Below, piece after piece: positions 10,151 through 22,640 of a stretch of DNA of 64,000 bases. Both the position numbers and the translations under genes were made by a program. Position 1 is the first letter of the stretch; every line of letters starts with the position of its first letter. Origin of the DNA: Setophaga petechia (taxonomy: Eukaryota; Chordata; Aves; Passeriformes; Parulidae); assembly GCA_024362935.1 (NCBI GenBank), contig JANCRA010000007.1, forward strand, positions 23,705,503 to 23,769,502, written 5' to 3'. The notes below the pieces were generated by a model that saw only the letters and a list, made by a program, of their open reading frames with translations, searched no databases and was not told the origin of the DNA.

Positions 10151-13100
10151 CCTTCCTCATGCCCACGGGTGCATACCAAGAGAAGTGAGGAGAGCAAAGC
10201 TCAAAAGATGCTCTGCTTAGGAGTAAAGGCTGGCATGGCCAGGGCAAGGACATAGGAAAAGGTTAAACACCAGCTGAGCAAAGCACAGGACATTTTAAAC
10301 ATTTCTAAATCAGGGCTGGGAGCAATTTGAAGACAGTTCTTTTTGTTCTGGGGCTAGAGAGACAGGCAGGACCCCGATACAAGGTGCATATCTCACCACA
10401 GTAGGGTAGTACCCAGGAAAATTAACTAAAGTAGCAACATGCTCGTGTCTTGCATTTTACAACATCTCCAGGGCTTATATCCTCTCCTATGGTGGGGCCA
10501 GGATCATTGGTAGACAATCACTATGTGCCCACCAGGGAAACGTGGCTTGAGACCCAGCATTTCACTCAGCTAGTCAAGCTTCATTATTTCTCATCCTGAG
10601 CAGATATTATGTCTATAATAAGATTGATATTAGTAATACCACTAACAATTGTGGTAATGCTAATAAAATAATGTTGGGCTCCTCCACTCAAGCAGCTTCA
10701 AGCTTTTAAAGGAAGTTAAGTCTCATGGCATCTATCCCACTTCAAGAAAGCTTATTTAGCAGCAACACCTTCTCACCACTTCTGTGGCATGCAGTCTTCT
10801 CCAAGGTGGAACACAGCAGCTATTTCTGGGTAGGTAATAACAGTCCACAGCAATCTAGGCAAAGTAATGAAAGCAAATGCCATATCCAGGACAATTACAG
10901 GGGTTATAGAGGAGACAGTGTACCAGGACATCCAGCTCAGCCACTAAGCTTTTGGATATATTAGGGGATTTTTTGTGTTCAGAACCTACAGTGGACAATC
11001 ACTAATACCTTTGGCAGTAGCGTGGTCCCTCATTCTGCCTTGGGTACCATATGCTCCTGATTTTGAAAGCAGGGAAAGCAGGAGCCTCGCTGTCTCCTCT
11101 GTGTGACTCAACACAGCCTCACTCTGGCGCTCTGCATTTCTTTATGTGCTAACTTGAGGTTGTCCATTGGGACCAACACCTTGGAGATGGAAAGCTCACT
11201 GTCTTCTGCAAGCCATGTTCCCTTCCAGAGCTGTATTGGCACAAGCCTGTCAGGAACCACCAACCCCCAGGAATAAATCACATCCACAAGAGAAGGTTCT
11301 TGATGACCACAGACACCAATAGCTCAGCCTGAGCATCTCCAGTGGAAACTGCTCTGGGACTTAGACCTGAGGGGTGCTGGTGGAAAAAAATCTGAGGCCT
11401 GAGCTGAAAATCCAAGGCATTTGTGCTCATCAGCACACGCTGCTCTGCCCCCTGCTCCTGCAGGCTTTGATGAATGCAGAACTAGTTAGCAGCACTGGTG
11501 TGAGTGGGTCCAAGAGGTCATGCTGAAAAATGGCACTTTGTCAAAAATGTCATTTCAGCAGCGTTTCATTGCCTTTTCCTTTAAATGAAAAAATTCAGGG
11601 GGAAATGAAGCCGATGTGTTATTTCACTATGATTTGAAATTTTTTGCTGCTGATTTTTAAAATTTCTTCCTCTTCTCACCCTCTTTCGGTCTATCATTTG
11701 CAGCTCGAAAAGCAGATTTTTGTCATTCTTCAAAAGATGCAGGTAAGGGTCACATCACTCAATATTTCCTTTACTCAAAAAAGATGTGCAAAAATCAAGA
11801 TGAAAATTTGAACTCCACATGCTTGACCCTGTGCATGTTTGGTTTTTTTTTTTTTTAATGAGCCAGTTTCAGAGAGCTTGGCCACCTCTTTCTACAGAAC
11901 CTAGATGACTGTTTTGGAGTCCTGTTTCAGGAAGCCAGACCTTTTCTCATGGCCACCACTGGAAGCCCAGGACTGATGCAGGACGAGTGCAAACACAAAG
12001 CCTTACTTGTCCTGGATCTCCTCTCCCCATCCCAGCCTGCCAGTTAATGCTGGGAGATTTTGGGTTAGGATCAGCCACATTACTTGTGCTCAGCTTCCCA
12101 AAAAACATCCCTCTCAGACTCAGGGATCTTGAACATAACAGCCATCACTGCCTTAGGCTTCAGCTCCAGCAGCTCATCTCTTCTTTCACTTGAAAATGGG
12201 GATTTTGTTGCTCATTCAAAGTCATTTGGCTCCATCTCCAGCTCTGCATTCACTGCCAGAATAGGCAATAGGCTGTGGGGGCCCTCTGGCTTCCAGCATC
12301 ATGGAGAGAAGAGGTGTGAGGGCTGGGGGAACCTATCCTACCCCCTCCTCACCGCTCTCCTCCACCTCTGCCTTCTCACTGTCTGGGGAAGAGAGAGCAG
12401 GACCTCACCTAGGACCCTGGAGACAGATTTTCAGTGAGGAAGAGTCTGCCACTGTGCACGTCAGGAATGATTTGATCAGCCAGAGAGATGAGCACCTCTA
12501 GCACTGACATCAGGGGACATACAGAGGAGAGTGCGAAAAAGCTGGTGATGGACAGCGGGACTGCAGCACGTGGCAGGGTGCAGGGACCCAGGGCTGCAGA
12601 GCAGCACCCATGGATGGTGAGAATCTCTGCTGGGGACAGCAAGGGGCTGATGAGACTGTCTAATGCTGCGCTGAATTTCTTCTCCTGCAAAACCATCCCT
12701 GCTGCTTCCATCTGGGATAACAGTTTAAGAGTTGTTGGTGCAAAGTGCAAAGCTGTGCTCCCACACATCCTGCACTGGCTGGGAGTAAAACACATTGGGT
12801 GGTGCAAGGACCTTTGTTCTTGCCCACATGCATGAGTATTACCCACATGTGTAAACATCCCACATGAAAAAGTGGTACCCATGAACAGGCTACATAAAAC
12901 CTGAAAAGATGGGTGAATTTCCCTAAATGGGGATTGAGGTTCTTCCAAGAACTCCCTGGCAGACCCTGCATTAGCCTGCTCCTCTTGGGAAAGTGGTTCC
13001 TGATCAGACACATTTGCCAAGCCTTTCTCAGGGTCACCCTACAGCCTTCCTGTGTGCTAACTGAAACTGTCAAGGTCACCAAGACCCTCAGCGTCCTTCT

Positions 13101-13860
13101 CTGGCCTCCCTGGCTCAGCAGTTTCTGAGGGCAAGGGTACCAGCTGCAAATTGCTTTGAAGGGCTGGACTGCCACCAAGCTCAGCCCAAAGCCTGGCATT
13201 GCAGCATGTACTAAAGGACCATGGGTATATTTTTGCCTCTCGTATAACCACACACCTCAAGGTGTAGTGATCTACAAGGATGCTGATGGAGAGTAGGCCT
13301 ATGGGCAGTATTCCCTACCTGAGAGAATTTCCTCTCTTTTCAGAGCCAGACAGTTTCCAGAGCTCTTTTAATACATCTTGCTCTCCTCTGCCCTCTCATC
13401 ATCAGAGCATTTTGATCTCTCTTTGCCTTTCTTTCCTTTGGGAACAACTCCCTTTAATTTTAAAATTCCAGGGGCAAAATGTAGCCAAATGGCTGCAGGT
13501 GGACATAGCCTCTCTCTGCCTCCACTTAAAAAAACCCTGCAAAACATGAAAAGAAACACCAATAGCAACCTCAAAAAAACTGAAATCAGAAATTCTGCAG
13601 AGGACCGCCAAATGGTATTACCACCACATGTACAGCCAAGCCCCCCTGTCAAAACCTCACCCTACCCCTCTGCATGTGATCCTCACCCATACAGTCTGCT
13701 GGTGTCTCCTTGCCTCTGTTTATACTAAAGCCCTTGTAGAATAAAACATCCATGTAAAATCCAATTTCCTCTGAATCTCTCTCTGAGAAGAGGCCTCGAG
13801 ATTGAGTAGATAACCTCTGCAGTAATTGCCTGAACCACTCCTGTTTGCTGGAAAGGTGAG
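10151..13860. other. Intergenic, no gene recognised
   Basis: Long non-coding stretch. It is AT-rich around 10580-10680 and 11560-11870, and has a T-run near 11840-11856. Two overlapping minus-strand open frames of about 200 codons (12409-13020 and 12660-13253) occupy different frames, lack any recognisable domain and have no promoter or splice support. I treat them as chance. Confidence 0.65.
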
Positions 13861-13917
13861 ATCCATTTTTCAATTATCTATCTGCAGTGACAGCAGCGAG
13901 CAACGGAGCTAAGAGGA

Positions 13918-13942
13918 AGGAGAGAGAGAGAAAGAGAGAGAG
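13918..13942 (+). repeat. (GA)n microsatellite
   Basis: An interrupted GA run with AAAG interruptions, on the left flank of the conserved-looking block at 13.96-14.25 kb. Confidence 0.85.
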
Positions 13943-13949
13943 GAAATCC

Positions 13950-14258
13950 AGCCAACAAGAGCCGTCTGTGTCAATCCTGGCAAACGGGAGGTACGATAGA
14001 TGTGGTCACAGTTCCTGCCATCAATATCCTCTAATATAAATGTCAGCGATGCCATTTTACCCACAGTCATTTCCCACAATGCTGATTACATTATCGTATA
14101 ATAGAGGGGCGCCAGCCGCACCGCTTTCTCTCCTAACCCTCCTTGCGGTAATGTGTCAATAGCCTGCCTCCATGAAACAAGTCAATTTTCTGCAGGCTTG
14201 GCAGCGGAATAAATCTGCCGACTATCTAGAGAGCTGGAGATATTTATACACACCGTGT
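13950..14258. promoter_or_regulatory. Strong candidate conserved non-coding element
   Basis: Non-repetitive sequence with preserved CpGs and dense motif-like content. It includes GCCATCAATATC (14018-14029), GATTACATTATC (14084-14095), a GGGGCGCCAGCCGC segment (14107-14120), TAATGTGTCAATAG (14149-14162) and GAGATATTTATACA (14237-14250). The block is bracketed by a GA and a CT microsatellite. By texture it is among the best enhancer candidates in the desert. Activity and conservation are inferred. Confidence 0.5.
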
Positions 14259-14259
14259 C

Positions 14260-14269
14260 CTCTCTCTCG

Positions 14270-14301
<32 letters not shown>

Positions 14302-14311
14302 TTCTTTCCCT
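14260..14311 (+). repeat. (CT)n microsatellite
   Basis: CT dinucleotide run with small interruptions, continuing into a CT-rich tract to about 14336. Confidence 0.92.
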
Positions 14312-14336
14312 CCCCCTCCCACCTTCCCTCCCTGTG

Positions 14337-17300
14337 TGTGCAAGCATAGATGTGTGTCCTCAGCAGAATTGAGTGATTTTCAGCCCAGACTCAATAAGAA
14401 GAGAATTTAGGGCAGTCCTACAGCTTGGCTTCCAGTAACAGCCCTACACGTTTATTTTCTTTAGCTTAACAGGAAAGAGAGAATTATGTTTAGATTTATA
14501 TGACAAGGGCAGTTCTACCAAAACGCTTGTGATAAGCACTGTGGAAGGGGGAGGAAGGTGTGTGCATGTGTGACAAAAACCAGGCAGGCCAGTGGCAGAG
14601 AGGGATTGCAACACCTTGCAGGTCACACCAGGGGGATCCTCTGGGAGCTGGAAAAGCAGCTCTTACTTTAACCGACAGCTCCTTTTTTAGTGTATGTCTG
14701 AATCAAACGCCAGTGGAAGAAGGAGGAGGGAGGCCATGGGCTCCTCCATCCCTGCTGATGGATGAGAGTGAAGGCATTTGGCTCCAGTCTCTTGACTCTT
14801 GCGGGTAAAGAGGCTTCCAAGGACAAGATGCTCTGGCCACTGCAGTGTTGGTTGTTATCTTGGGGATGTGCCCAGGACACCCCTGGTGGTGGTTCACTGC
14901 CCCATACACCCCTGCTATGATGTCTCCCTTTGTCCAGCACAGATGGTCCTCCCTGAAAACTCCAGCGGTTCCCTCTGCCAGCCAGCAAAAGCTGCTCATT
15001 CTGGACTCCCAGACACTGGTGAAAATGGCAGATACTCCTCATGCTCACAAAGGAGAACTTTGCCACCTTAGCGAGGCACAGGAACAACTCAGAGTGCTCT
15101 GGAGAGTCTCTACTCCCACTGGATGCTGGACAGACAGACAGACTCTCAGCAGATCTCCAGTCCCTCTTGGACTAAGCCAAGAGAATGTGAACCATTCCTC
15201 CTTCCTCTCATCTTTGCTCAACACAGAAGACTTTGTACTTAATTCTCGGTAGGGCAATTTTTTGGTGATGGAAAATGTTGTCAATTATTTTTTTGCCAAG
15301 AGGGACAAACAAAGCCTGAGAAGACTAATAGCAAATACAAGATTGCTTTCAAATTTTTGGGCTTTGATTTTTTTTTAATAAAAACCTTCAAATGTTCCAT
15401 CTGTTTTCATCAAATTTTGTACAAGAGGCAAATAATGCTTGGATCATTGCTTTTGGCTTGATTTCTCCATCCTCCTGCTCCAGAACATGGCATTTTCTGG
15501 GCAAGGAGATTGCGTGTCCTCCACTAGCCCTGGGAGGAGTGAGTCTACCAGCTCCCAGTGATGGGGAAGGCTCCACCAAAGACACGGTTTGCAGTAAAAG
15601 GTTGTCCTGCTGGCTCCCTAGAGTCCCTCCTGTCAGCTTTCAGAAAGTAGGTCTGGGAGAGGATGGTGACCTTCTACCATCATAAGAAGACCTCAGGGAC
15701 TTCATTCAATCACTGGGCCAGTACAGAGCTCTGCCCATGTACCCCAGCCTTGGTGAACATCACATTCTTCCTTGCCCACCTCCACTGTGACTTTGTAAAG
15801 TGTCATTTGTAGCCCACACAGTAACCACAAAGTTAATTGCAAACACAGATCCCCTCTGGGCAAAAGCAGGCCCAGAGGAAGCAGAGCATACTCAGCATGG
15901 TGGGGTGACTTGGCCCTGAGGGAAAGCCAGGGAGTGGCTATGCTGCTGGGTACTGGGCTTGGGCTCTGGTTCCTCTGCACAAGGGAAGACATCCAACTCC
16001 CCACCCATTCTTCTGCTTGTGTACACACCTTCACAATGATGCCAGCAGCTTTGTTTTTTTGCCCTGGCAGCTGTGTCAGAGATTGACAAGAGCTTTATAA
16101 AACTGGGAGGGAATTGGGGTTCTGTGTCTTGCTGAAAGTTTTATTTAGAAATCAATGAAACCCACAACTCCATCACACAATCCAGTCTTTCTACCCTTCT
16201 CAGTCCTGTCTGCCTGGGCTGCAAGTCATCAGCACCTGTCAGAAAGAGAAGCCTGTGGTGAAGGTACATAAGAATAAACAAGCACCATCCACCCACAGGA
16301 ACCTAAAATTCCTTTCATGCTGTCTAGAAAAGACCCTTTGTCTGGTAAAGGCTTGTATTGGGTCTTTGCTGGGAAAGGCGCTCCCCGCATCTGGAAGGGA
16401 TAAATCTGTCCCCAGTGGAAAAGAGCCAAAGTTGGAGATAGTTGGGACTGCCCAGTCCAAGAGCCATCAGAGCCAGCAGGAGCCTTCCTGTTGACACAAT
16501 CAGCCTTCAAATGAGTCTAAAATCTGGACACATGCCCTGGACCACAGCCTTCAGAGGTAGGTATTGGGGCTGCTTCACTGCCAAGCTCCAAGACAAACTG
16601 CAAAGGAAGGCTACTGTGTAAAGATACATTTCTTCAAAGTGAGGAAGTGGGAACTGACTCCAGAGCTCTGATTCAGATCCTTGTCTGCATATGTGGAATA
16701 TCATTAAGGGAGAAAAGCTGGCAGCAAGCTTCAGCTGCTTACTACTACACTGGCAGGAAAGACAAATGCAGAGCATAAGATAAATGAGGCACTTCCAAGT
16801 GCGAGAAAGTCAATACTATAGAGACCTTCAAACTGGAGTCTGGGGAGCAGCTTACAATTCAGCTTGCTGGTACAGACAGGAAGACATACCTGTGAGCTGA
16901 GAGCTTAGCAGCAGTTCGGACTGGTACATCCCAGTGGGATGACAATACAGGTGGCCACATGGGACTGGACTGCACAAGTCCTTGCAAAAGCCCACAGGGA
17001 GGGACTGCTCATGCACCGTCTGTGTTATGGAAGCTCTTGAAGAAAATCACAGCCCTGCTGTGCAGCACAATGTTCCAGTAAAAGAAGACTGAATCCTGGT
17101 TCAAGACAATCTCTAGTGTGGCCAGGCAAAAAGCAAGATGTAACAGCAAACAGGCTTGCCCCAAAATTTTATTAAAAAGCCATGCTGATCTCCCTGGGTC
17201 TACCCTTCAGGATGCCCAGAGTCACCCTGGAACACCAGGCACCCAAAACACTGCCACATCAGACCAATGCTAAGTTGTTCCCCCTTCCCTGCTGTGGTTC

Positions 17301-18975
17301 ACTGAGGGGCCAGACCTCCATGGCACAGGCCATGCTGGGTACCAGCTCCTCTGCTGTGCAGCATGGCAGCACAGCTGTGTGTGGGGCTGCATTAAATATG
17401 GCTCTGGGTGCATATGCACGTGCTAAGTCCCTCAGCTGAAGGAAATGCAAACTGATCCACCAAGGAAAGAAAGGAAGATGCTGCCCTCCTTTTTTCAATT
17501 ATATCCAGGTCCAAGGTCAGCAACCTCTTCCCTCCTGCTCTGCAGTATCTTGTCACACAAAACCCAGAGAGAAAGTGAATGTGATAAAGATGAAAGTGAT
17601 GTGGCAGGCTCGTATGTGAAAACAATCACCCTTCAATTAAGTGTGATTGATTTCCCAAATCAGAGATGCATTCAGCTTCCAAAAGATAGATATGGGCGAA
17701 AGCCAGATGCTGGGGAATTCAGCACACGTGCTTGATCTAGGACATCACAAGGAAACAAAATGGAGATGCTGTAAAGTACCAGGTGCTTTGAGATGAGTCT
17801 GAGATGGGCATAAAACTGAGCCAGGAAAATTTTCCCCCTCAAAGAAAAGCTCAGTGCTGAGAAACAAAATGCAAAGAAAGGTGGTGTTTTTCCAAGCTTT
17901 GAAGAAGATTTTTTTTGGTATCAGACCAACAACCAAGGACAGCCCAGAAGAGAGTTTGCAGGGATTTTGCAGATATGTAGAAGAATCCTGCTGATGTAAA
18001 GCTGTTTCTGTACAGGACAGACAAGGGACCTAGCCTGTTTCATGGGGGAGGTAGGGCAAGGCACTTTAGTGACATCTCACAGTGTTGCTCTAAAGCCTTT
18101 GACAAACAACTGAGAGGTTCAGAAACTCCATTTGGTTCTTCTAATGTCAGCTGTGTCCCTTTTCTCATTCAGATTCACAGAGAGGCCCTTCCAGCTGTTT
18201 TACAGACCCCTGATGCTTTGTGAACCAAACTTGCCCACCCACGTCCACACTGCCACTGTCAGGGCAAAGAACTTGGGGTGTTTCACAGCAGGCAGGCGGT
18301 GGTATAGAGGATATCAGAGAAGCTACTTTGCCCAAAGAAGAGAGGAGTCTGCTGCAAATGTCTTCATCAAGCAGACTGAAGCATTGCAATGAGGCACGGG
18401 AGCAGCATCCAGATAACCAGCCTCTACTGATATGGCCATGCACACCAGGGCTGGCCAAAATATATGCTGTGCTTTAGGGAAAGACTAGGTACTCCAGTGC
18501 TGGTCACCACAACTACTCTAGCAAGCACTCCTTATCAGCATTTTTTTAAAATGCTGGGGGGCATTGCAAGGGGGGCTTGCCACCACCTCAGAAATTTAGC
18601 CCCTTAGTTCCTATGTGAGCACCCATCATTGCAGCATCTGGTCTCACCATTCTACAGAGCCACCTCCTGCATTTATCAGAAATAGACAAGGGCAAAACTG
18701 GCAGCCCCAGTGAGGCATTTGACTAGAGAGAAAGGAAGGCAACACTGCAGATTTAGTACAGCTCATGGCAGGAGAGCAGCTCCTGTATGTTAGTCTGGGC
18801 GGTTGTCCCGTTTTCCCTATCACAATCAGCCCCATCCATCTCCCCCTCTCTCCCCCTTGTCCCTTTCAGGCATTTCACATAAAAGGTCTGCACTTGACCC
18901 CCCTCCTCCCTGCAGGGAGAGGGGAAGGCCGTGAATAGAAGGACCCTCATGTTTGCAGGAGTGATTTTCACATTA
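14337..18975. other. Intergenic, no gene recognised
   Basis: Unique, CpG-poor sequence with no recognised repeat or gene. A T-run lies near 15369-15377. Open frames up to about 139 codons lack protein-like features. Confidence 0.65.
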
Positions 18976-19250
18976 ATGGCAGCATATGTTTGCATCGATT
19001 CCAAGCTGCGGGGCTGAGCGTGTGTGTGTGCCTGCGCTCGCTGCGGCCGCCGGCTCCGCGCGTGGGGCACCAGGTGCTCGCTGTCAGGCTGAACAAAAAG
19101 AAGTGTCAGCACTGTGCGCCGGGAGGCTGTGCTGGCAGCTCCCCCCTGCCTGCAGCCCCGCACTCAGAGCATCCTGCCTCTGACTCACAGCAGCATCCTC
19201 CCGAGTCACCTCCAGAGCTGCCCTCCCAGCGCGGCGCAGCCCTCCCTCAC
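18976..19250. promoter_or_regulatory. Orphan CpG cluster
   Basis: A short CpG-dense patch (for example GCGGCCGCCGGCTCCGCGCG at 19042-19061) stands alone in CpG-poor DNA. It is preceded by CATATGTTTGCATCGATTCC (18984-19003). It has CpG-island texture but no recognisable exon, so it may be an enhancer or non-coding RNA promoter. Confidence 0.45.
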
Positions 19251-22200
19251 TGGGGGCTCTCTGCCGTCACCCATCCCTGCTGCCCAAACATTCGGATGGT
19301 GACTTTGGGTGGACGGTGGTTGTGCAGAGGGTGCTGGAACATACTCTGGAGCCTGCTCCAACTGGTACATCTCGGAGTCCATGTAAATTCCTGCTATACC
19401 CAAAAACAGATCAGCGAGGTCACTTGATGGATCCACATGTCCAGCTCATGGCTGATGCAGCCTGCTTCCTCCTTTCACTGTTTTTCTGATGCACCATGGG
19501 GCTGATGGATCATCAAGCTCTTCAGGGTATCCGGGTTGGCATCACCAAGTTTCCCTGGGGGAGGAGAACTTCTCTGTCCCCAGCACTCCGTCTTCAGTGT
19601 GAGTGGCACCCACACTCCCTGCATGCGGCTGGACCCCCTTCAACCAGCACCAGCAAACCCTCAGCTCTGCCCTCCTGGAGCAACAGGGAAACTGGAGTTG
19701 CAGCTTCAGAGCCATGGGGACGAAAAGCAGTTTGCACATCCCAGTGCCTATCCAGGATGTACTAAACCCAGGTGTTTTCCAATGACAGTGGAGCCAGGGA
19801 TTGCAGAGGAGGAGGCCTGACCCTGCTTTCGGTTCACTCATACCTGGGGAATTTGCCAGTTCATGGATACACTCAAACCTTCATCAGCAAAACTTTCTGG
19901 GGGAGTCCAGGACTTAATCTTTTTTTTCTGCTCCATTTCTCCTGCCTCTGAAACAGGAGTCACTGTGTTTCTTTTCACTGCACTGTGCATCCATCTTCTC
20001 TTCTTAGATCCTGACCTGTCTGGTGCCCTGGAGATATGCAATGGCTCCAGCAGTTGGACCAGCATCTCCCTGGGGTTGTCCAGGCACTGCTGCAATCACA
20101 GTAAATTAATGAAGAATAAGAATTTTATGTGATTCTATGTGGACTATGAGGACCCTCAGAGGCATGGCTGGAATGAATGGTTGGAGCAAGCATGTCAGCA
20201 TTGCTGCTGCTCAGCACCTGATGACAAGAAATCTCTTCTGTTCCCAGGTGAGCTCAGGCCTATGCCCTGTGGGAGAGTGCGTCAGGCCCCCAGGTGAGCT
20301 CAGCTGCTGAAGAATCCCACCCTGAGAACAGTAGAAATTACTCATCTTGCTGGGTAAGCCCACCTGACCTCAAGTGTGGATGTTGCAGACTTTACAGCCT
20401 GTGTCACCTATTTGACACCTGATGAAAATTGCATTTCTACCAACTGTGTTTAATCTCTCCTTTGCAGGTGGCAAATGAACAGTGACACTTGGGGGGTTCG
20501 CAATCTGGAAATTGTTCATCCTCTGCAGAACAGCCCTGTGCCTTTGCAACAAGGTATTCTGCAGGCAGAACTCCCAGAGAGAGCTGTTGTGGCACTTCCA
20601 CACACTCACAGTGCTCACCTGGGACAGTGTCAGGGCCTTTGAGGCAGCCAGCACCAAGAATCAATGTTCATACACAGAACCAGGACATTCTGCATGGAAC
20701 TCGGAGTAACTTCTCTTTACCCTGTCTTGTCAGCCTGGCAATGCAGGAAAATAAACAGAAACTTTCACTTGCTGGAAATCTTGGTGTTTCCAAATCATAC
20801 TTCATGGGGAAGCAGAAGGAAAAGTTGAAACTCCAGAAAGGAAAAGAAAAAATCTCCAAACTGCAGATTGCAGCTAAGTCATGAATCTAGAAAGTGAAAA
20901 CTTTCCAGCAAGAAAAATCTGTTTTGCCATTGGACATGTAACTTGGGAAAAGGAAATTTCTTGTCATATTTTAAAATGAAGCTTGCTGCTCAGCATGGGA
21001 ATTTAAAGCTGGAATGATTTGTATTGATGCTTTGATTCTCCTGATCAGAAAATAAAAACCCTGTATCAAAATATTTTCCTCAGAAGGATCTTGATGCTGG
21101 AATAACCACATTTTTCTCCATAAGAAGTTTTAAAGCAAAACAGATCAGCTCTGTCTGTTTAGACGCATTTGGACTCTAATCTTAAATTTTTATTTCTGGC
21201 ATCTACTTTGTTTTTTTTCAAAAAAACTCCAGAGGTGACCATGTAATCCCAAAATTCTGGTCAGGGCTTTAGAGAAAACACCTGGTAGCATAAAGGGGCT
21301 GATGCTATACATAGCCCAGACACTACACTGCCGGAAGACAGGGAAGAATTTGGTGGGTGCAATAGCTCCATGCCTTATTTATAGTGTGAAGCTGTGAAGC
21401 AGTGGTGGGCTGAGCTCCGGTTGCCATTTCCTTTGCTGTGCTTGCACCCAGCAAAACAAACACATGTGAGACAGGCTAAGCTGGTGTCATCCACTCTCAG
21501 AAGGATATCTCCAAGGCAGGCTATTTTAATCTGCCTGGGCAAACTTTATCCCCTGCTGTAACCATTCTCCTTTTTTTGCTTGTGTTTTACATAAAAATAC
21601 CTGCTTTAGATTCATGATCAACTCTTGTGTGTACAAACCCATTTGAGTTTCTTTATTTTCTCACTTACTCTGATGAGAGGGGTTCCAAAGCTGTCCTTGA
21701 TGTACAAGGGATCTGCTAGCACAGCTTTGTAAAAGTGCAAGAGAAGTGTCCAGGCCGGGTCTTGTTAATGAACCAAAGTCATGGGCACCCTTCCAGACAC
21801 TAAGCCCATTGACTGTGAGAAGAGCATGGGTTGTATCAGCTTAAGTGTTTGAAGTACTGAGTACAGCAGTATTTCAAGTCTTGAAGACTGTACCAGGAAG
21901 CAGATGGTCTTCCAGATCCACCAACAGTACATTTGGTGGATAGACATCTACCAAGTCGGGACATGGGAAGCAGACAGGTGGCCTCATGGCATGGACAGGT
22001 TTCCTTTGGCTGTTTTGTGGGTCAGAAGGGAAGGGAGAAAAAGCTGAAAGCATTATGCCTTTCCCCCCCTGGCAATTAGATTGGCCAGTCATGAAATGAA
22101 GGGTCCCGCCCAATTTTGAGCATTAAATACTCAGATGGGGCTAGAAACCCGTGCAAAAAGCCCCACAGCTACTGTCCTCTGAGACCCCACTGCAACGCCC

Positions 22201-22560
22201 ACTGCTCCCTTTCTCCAGGATAAGCAGGCACTGGGAATCACGGACTGCTGAGCAGAGCAGGGCTGCTGTCAGTTCACAGCAGGGCACAGTGAAGGGAAGA
22301 CCCATGCCCTCAGGGGAGAGAAATCCCTTTGGCTTTTGAGAACTATGTTTTTCTTTTAAGATCTCAAAGCAACCAGCAGCCTTGATGTGCAGCCACTCCA
22401 GTCAGGGCAGAGGTGTGAAGGTGTCTCACACGAGGTTTGCAGAGCATAGCCGACTTTAACCCCACAATCACAAATGTGTCTGTAAAATTCCCTTGCTGAG
22501 CACCTTCCCCCCAGCATTCCTACATCATGCTGACAGGATCACACATTCCCAGTACATCCC
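19251..22560. other. Intergenic, no gene recognised
   Basis: Unique non-coding DNA. It contains a 15-bp direct repeat CCCAGGTGAGCTCAG (20243-20257 and 20289-20303, 46-bp spacing) and an 11-bp inverted repeat CTTGCTGGAAA / TTTCCAGCAAG (20768-20778, 20902-20912). AT content is raised at 20.9-21.25 kb. Confidence 0.6.
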
Positions 22561-22640
22561 TCATGCAATAGCAGGGCTGCAGGAATGAAGGCTGATGTGA
22601 GGGCTTAATTAATCAGTTAATTAATCCCAAACATTTTAAC
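22561..22640. promoter_or_regulatory. Tandem homeodomain sites
   Basis: The 10-mer TTAATTAATC occurs twice, at 22605-22614 and 22617-22626, with a 12-bp period. Each copy contains overlapping TAAT/ATTA half-sites. It looks like a binding-site pair and not a simple repeat, though a small slippage duplication is possible. Confidence 0.4.

Noticed and set aside
12409..13253. Two overlapping minus-strand open frames of about 200 codons
   Set aside because: They use different frames over the same DNA, contain no recognisable domain, and have no splice-site or promoter evidence. Such lengths are expected occasionally in 64 kb.
14104..14120. Possible CTCF core (GAGGGGCGCCAG)
   Set aside because: It needs an extra G relative to the consensus spacing, so it is too weak to list.
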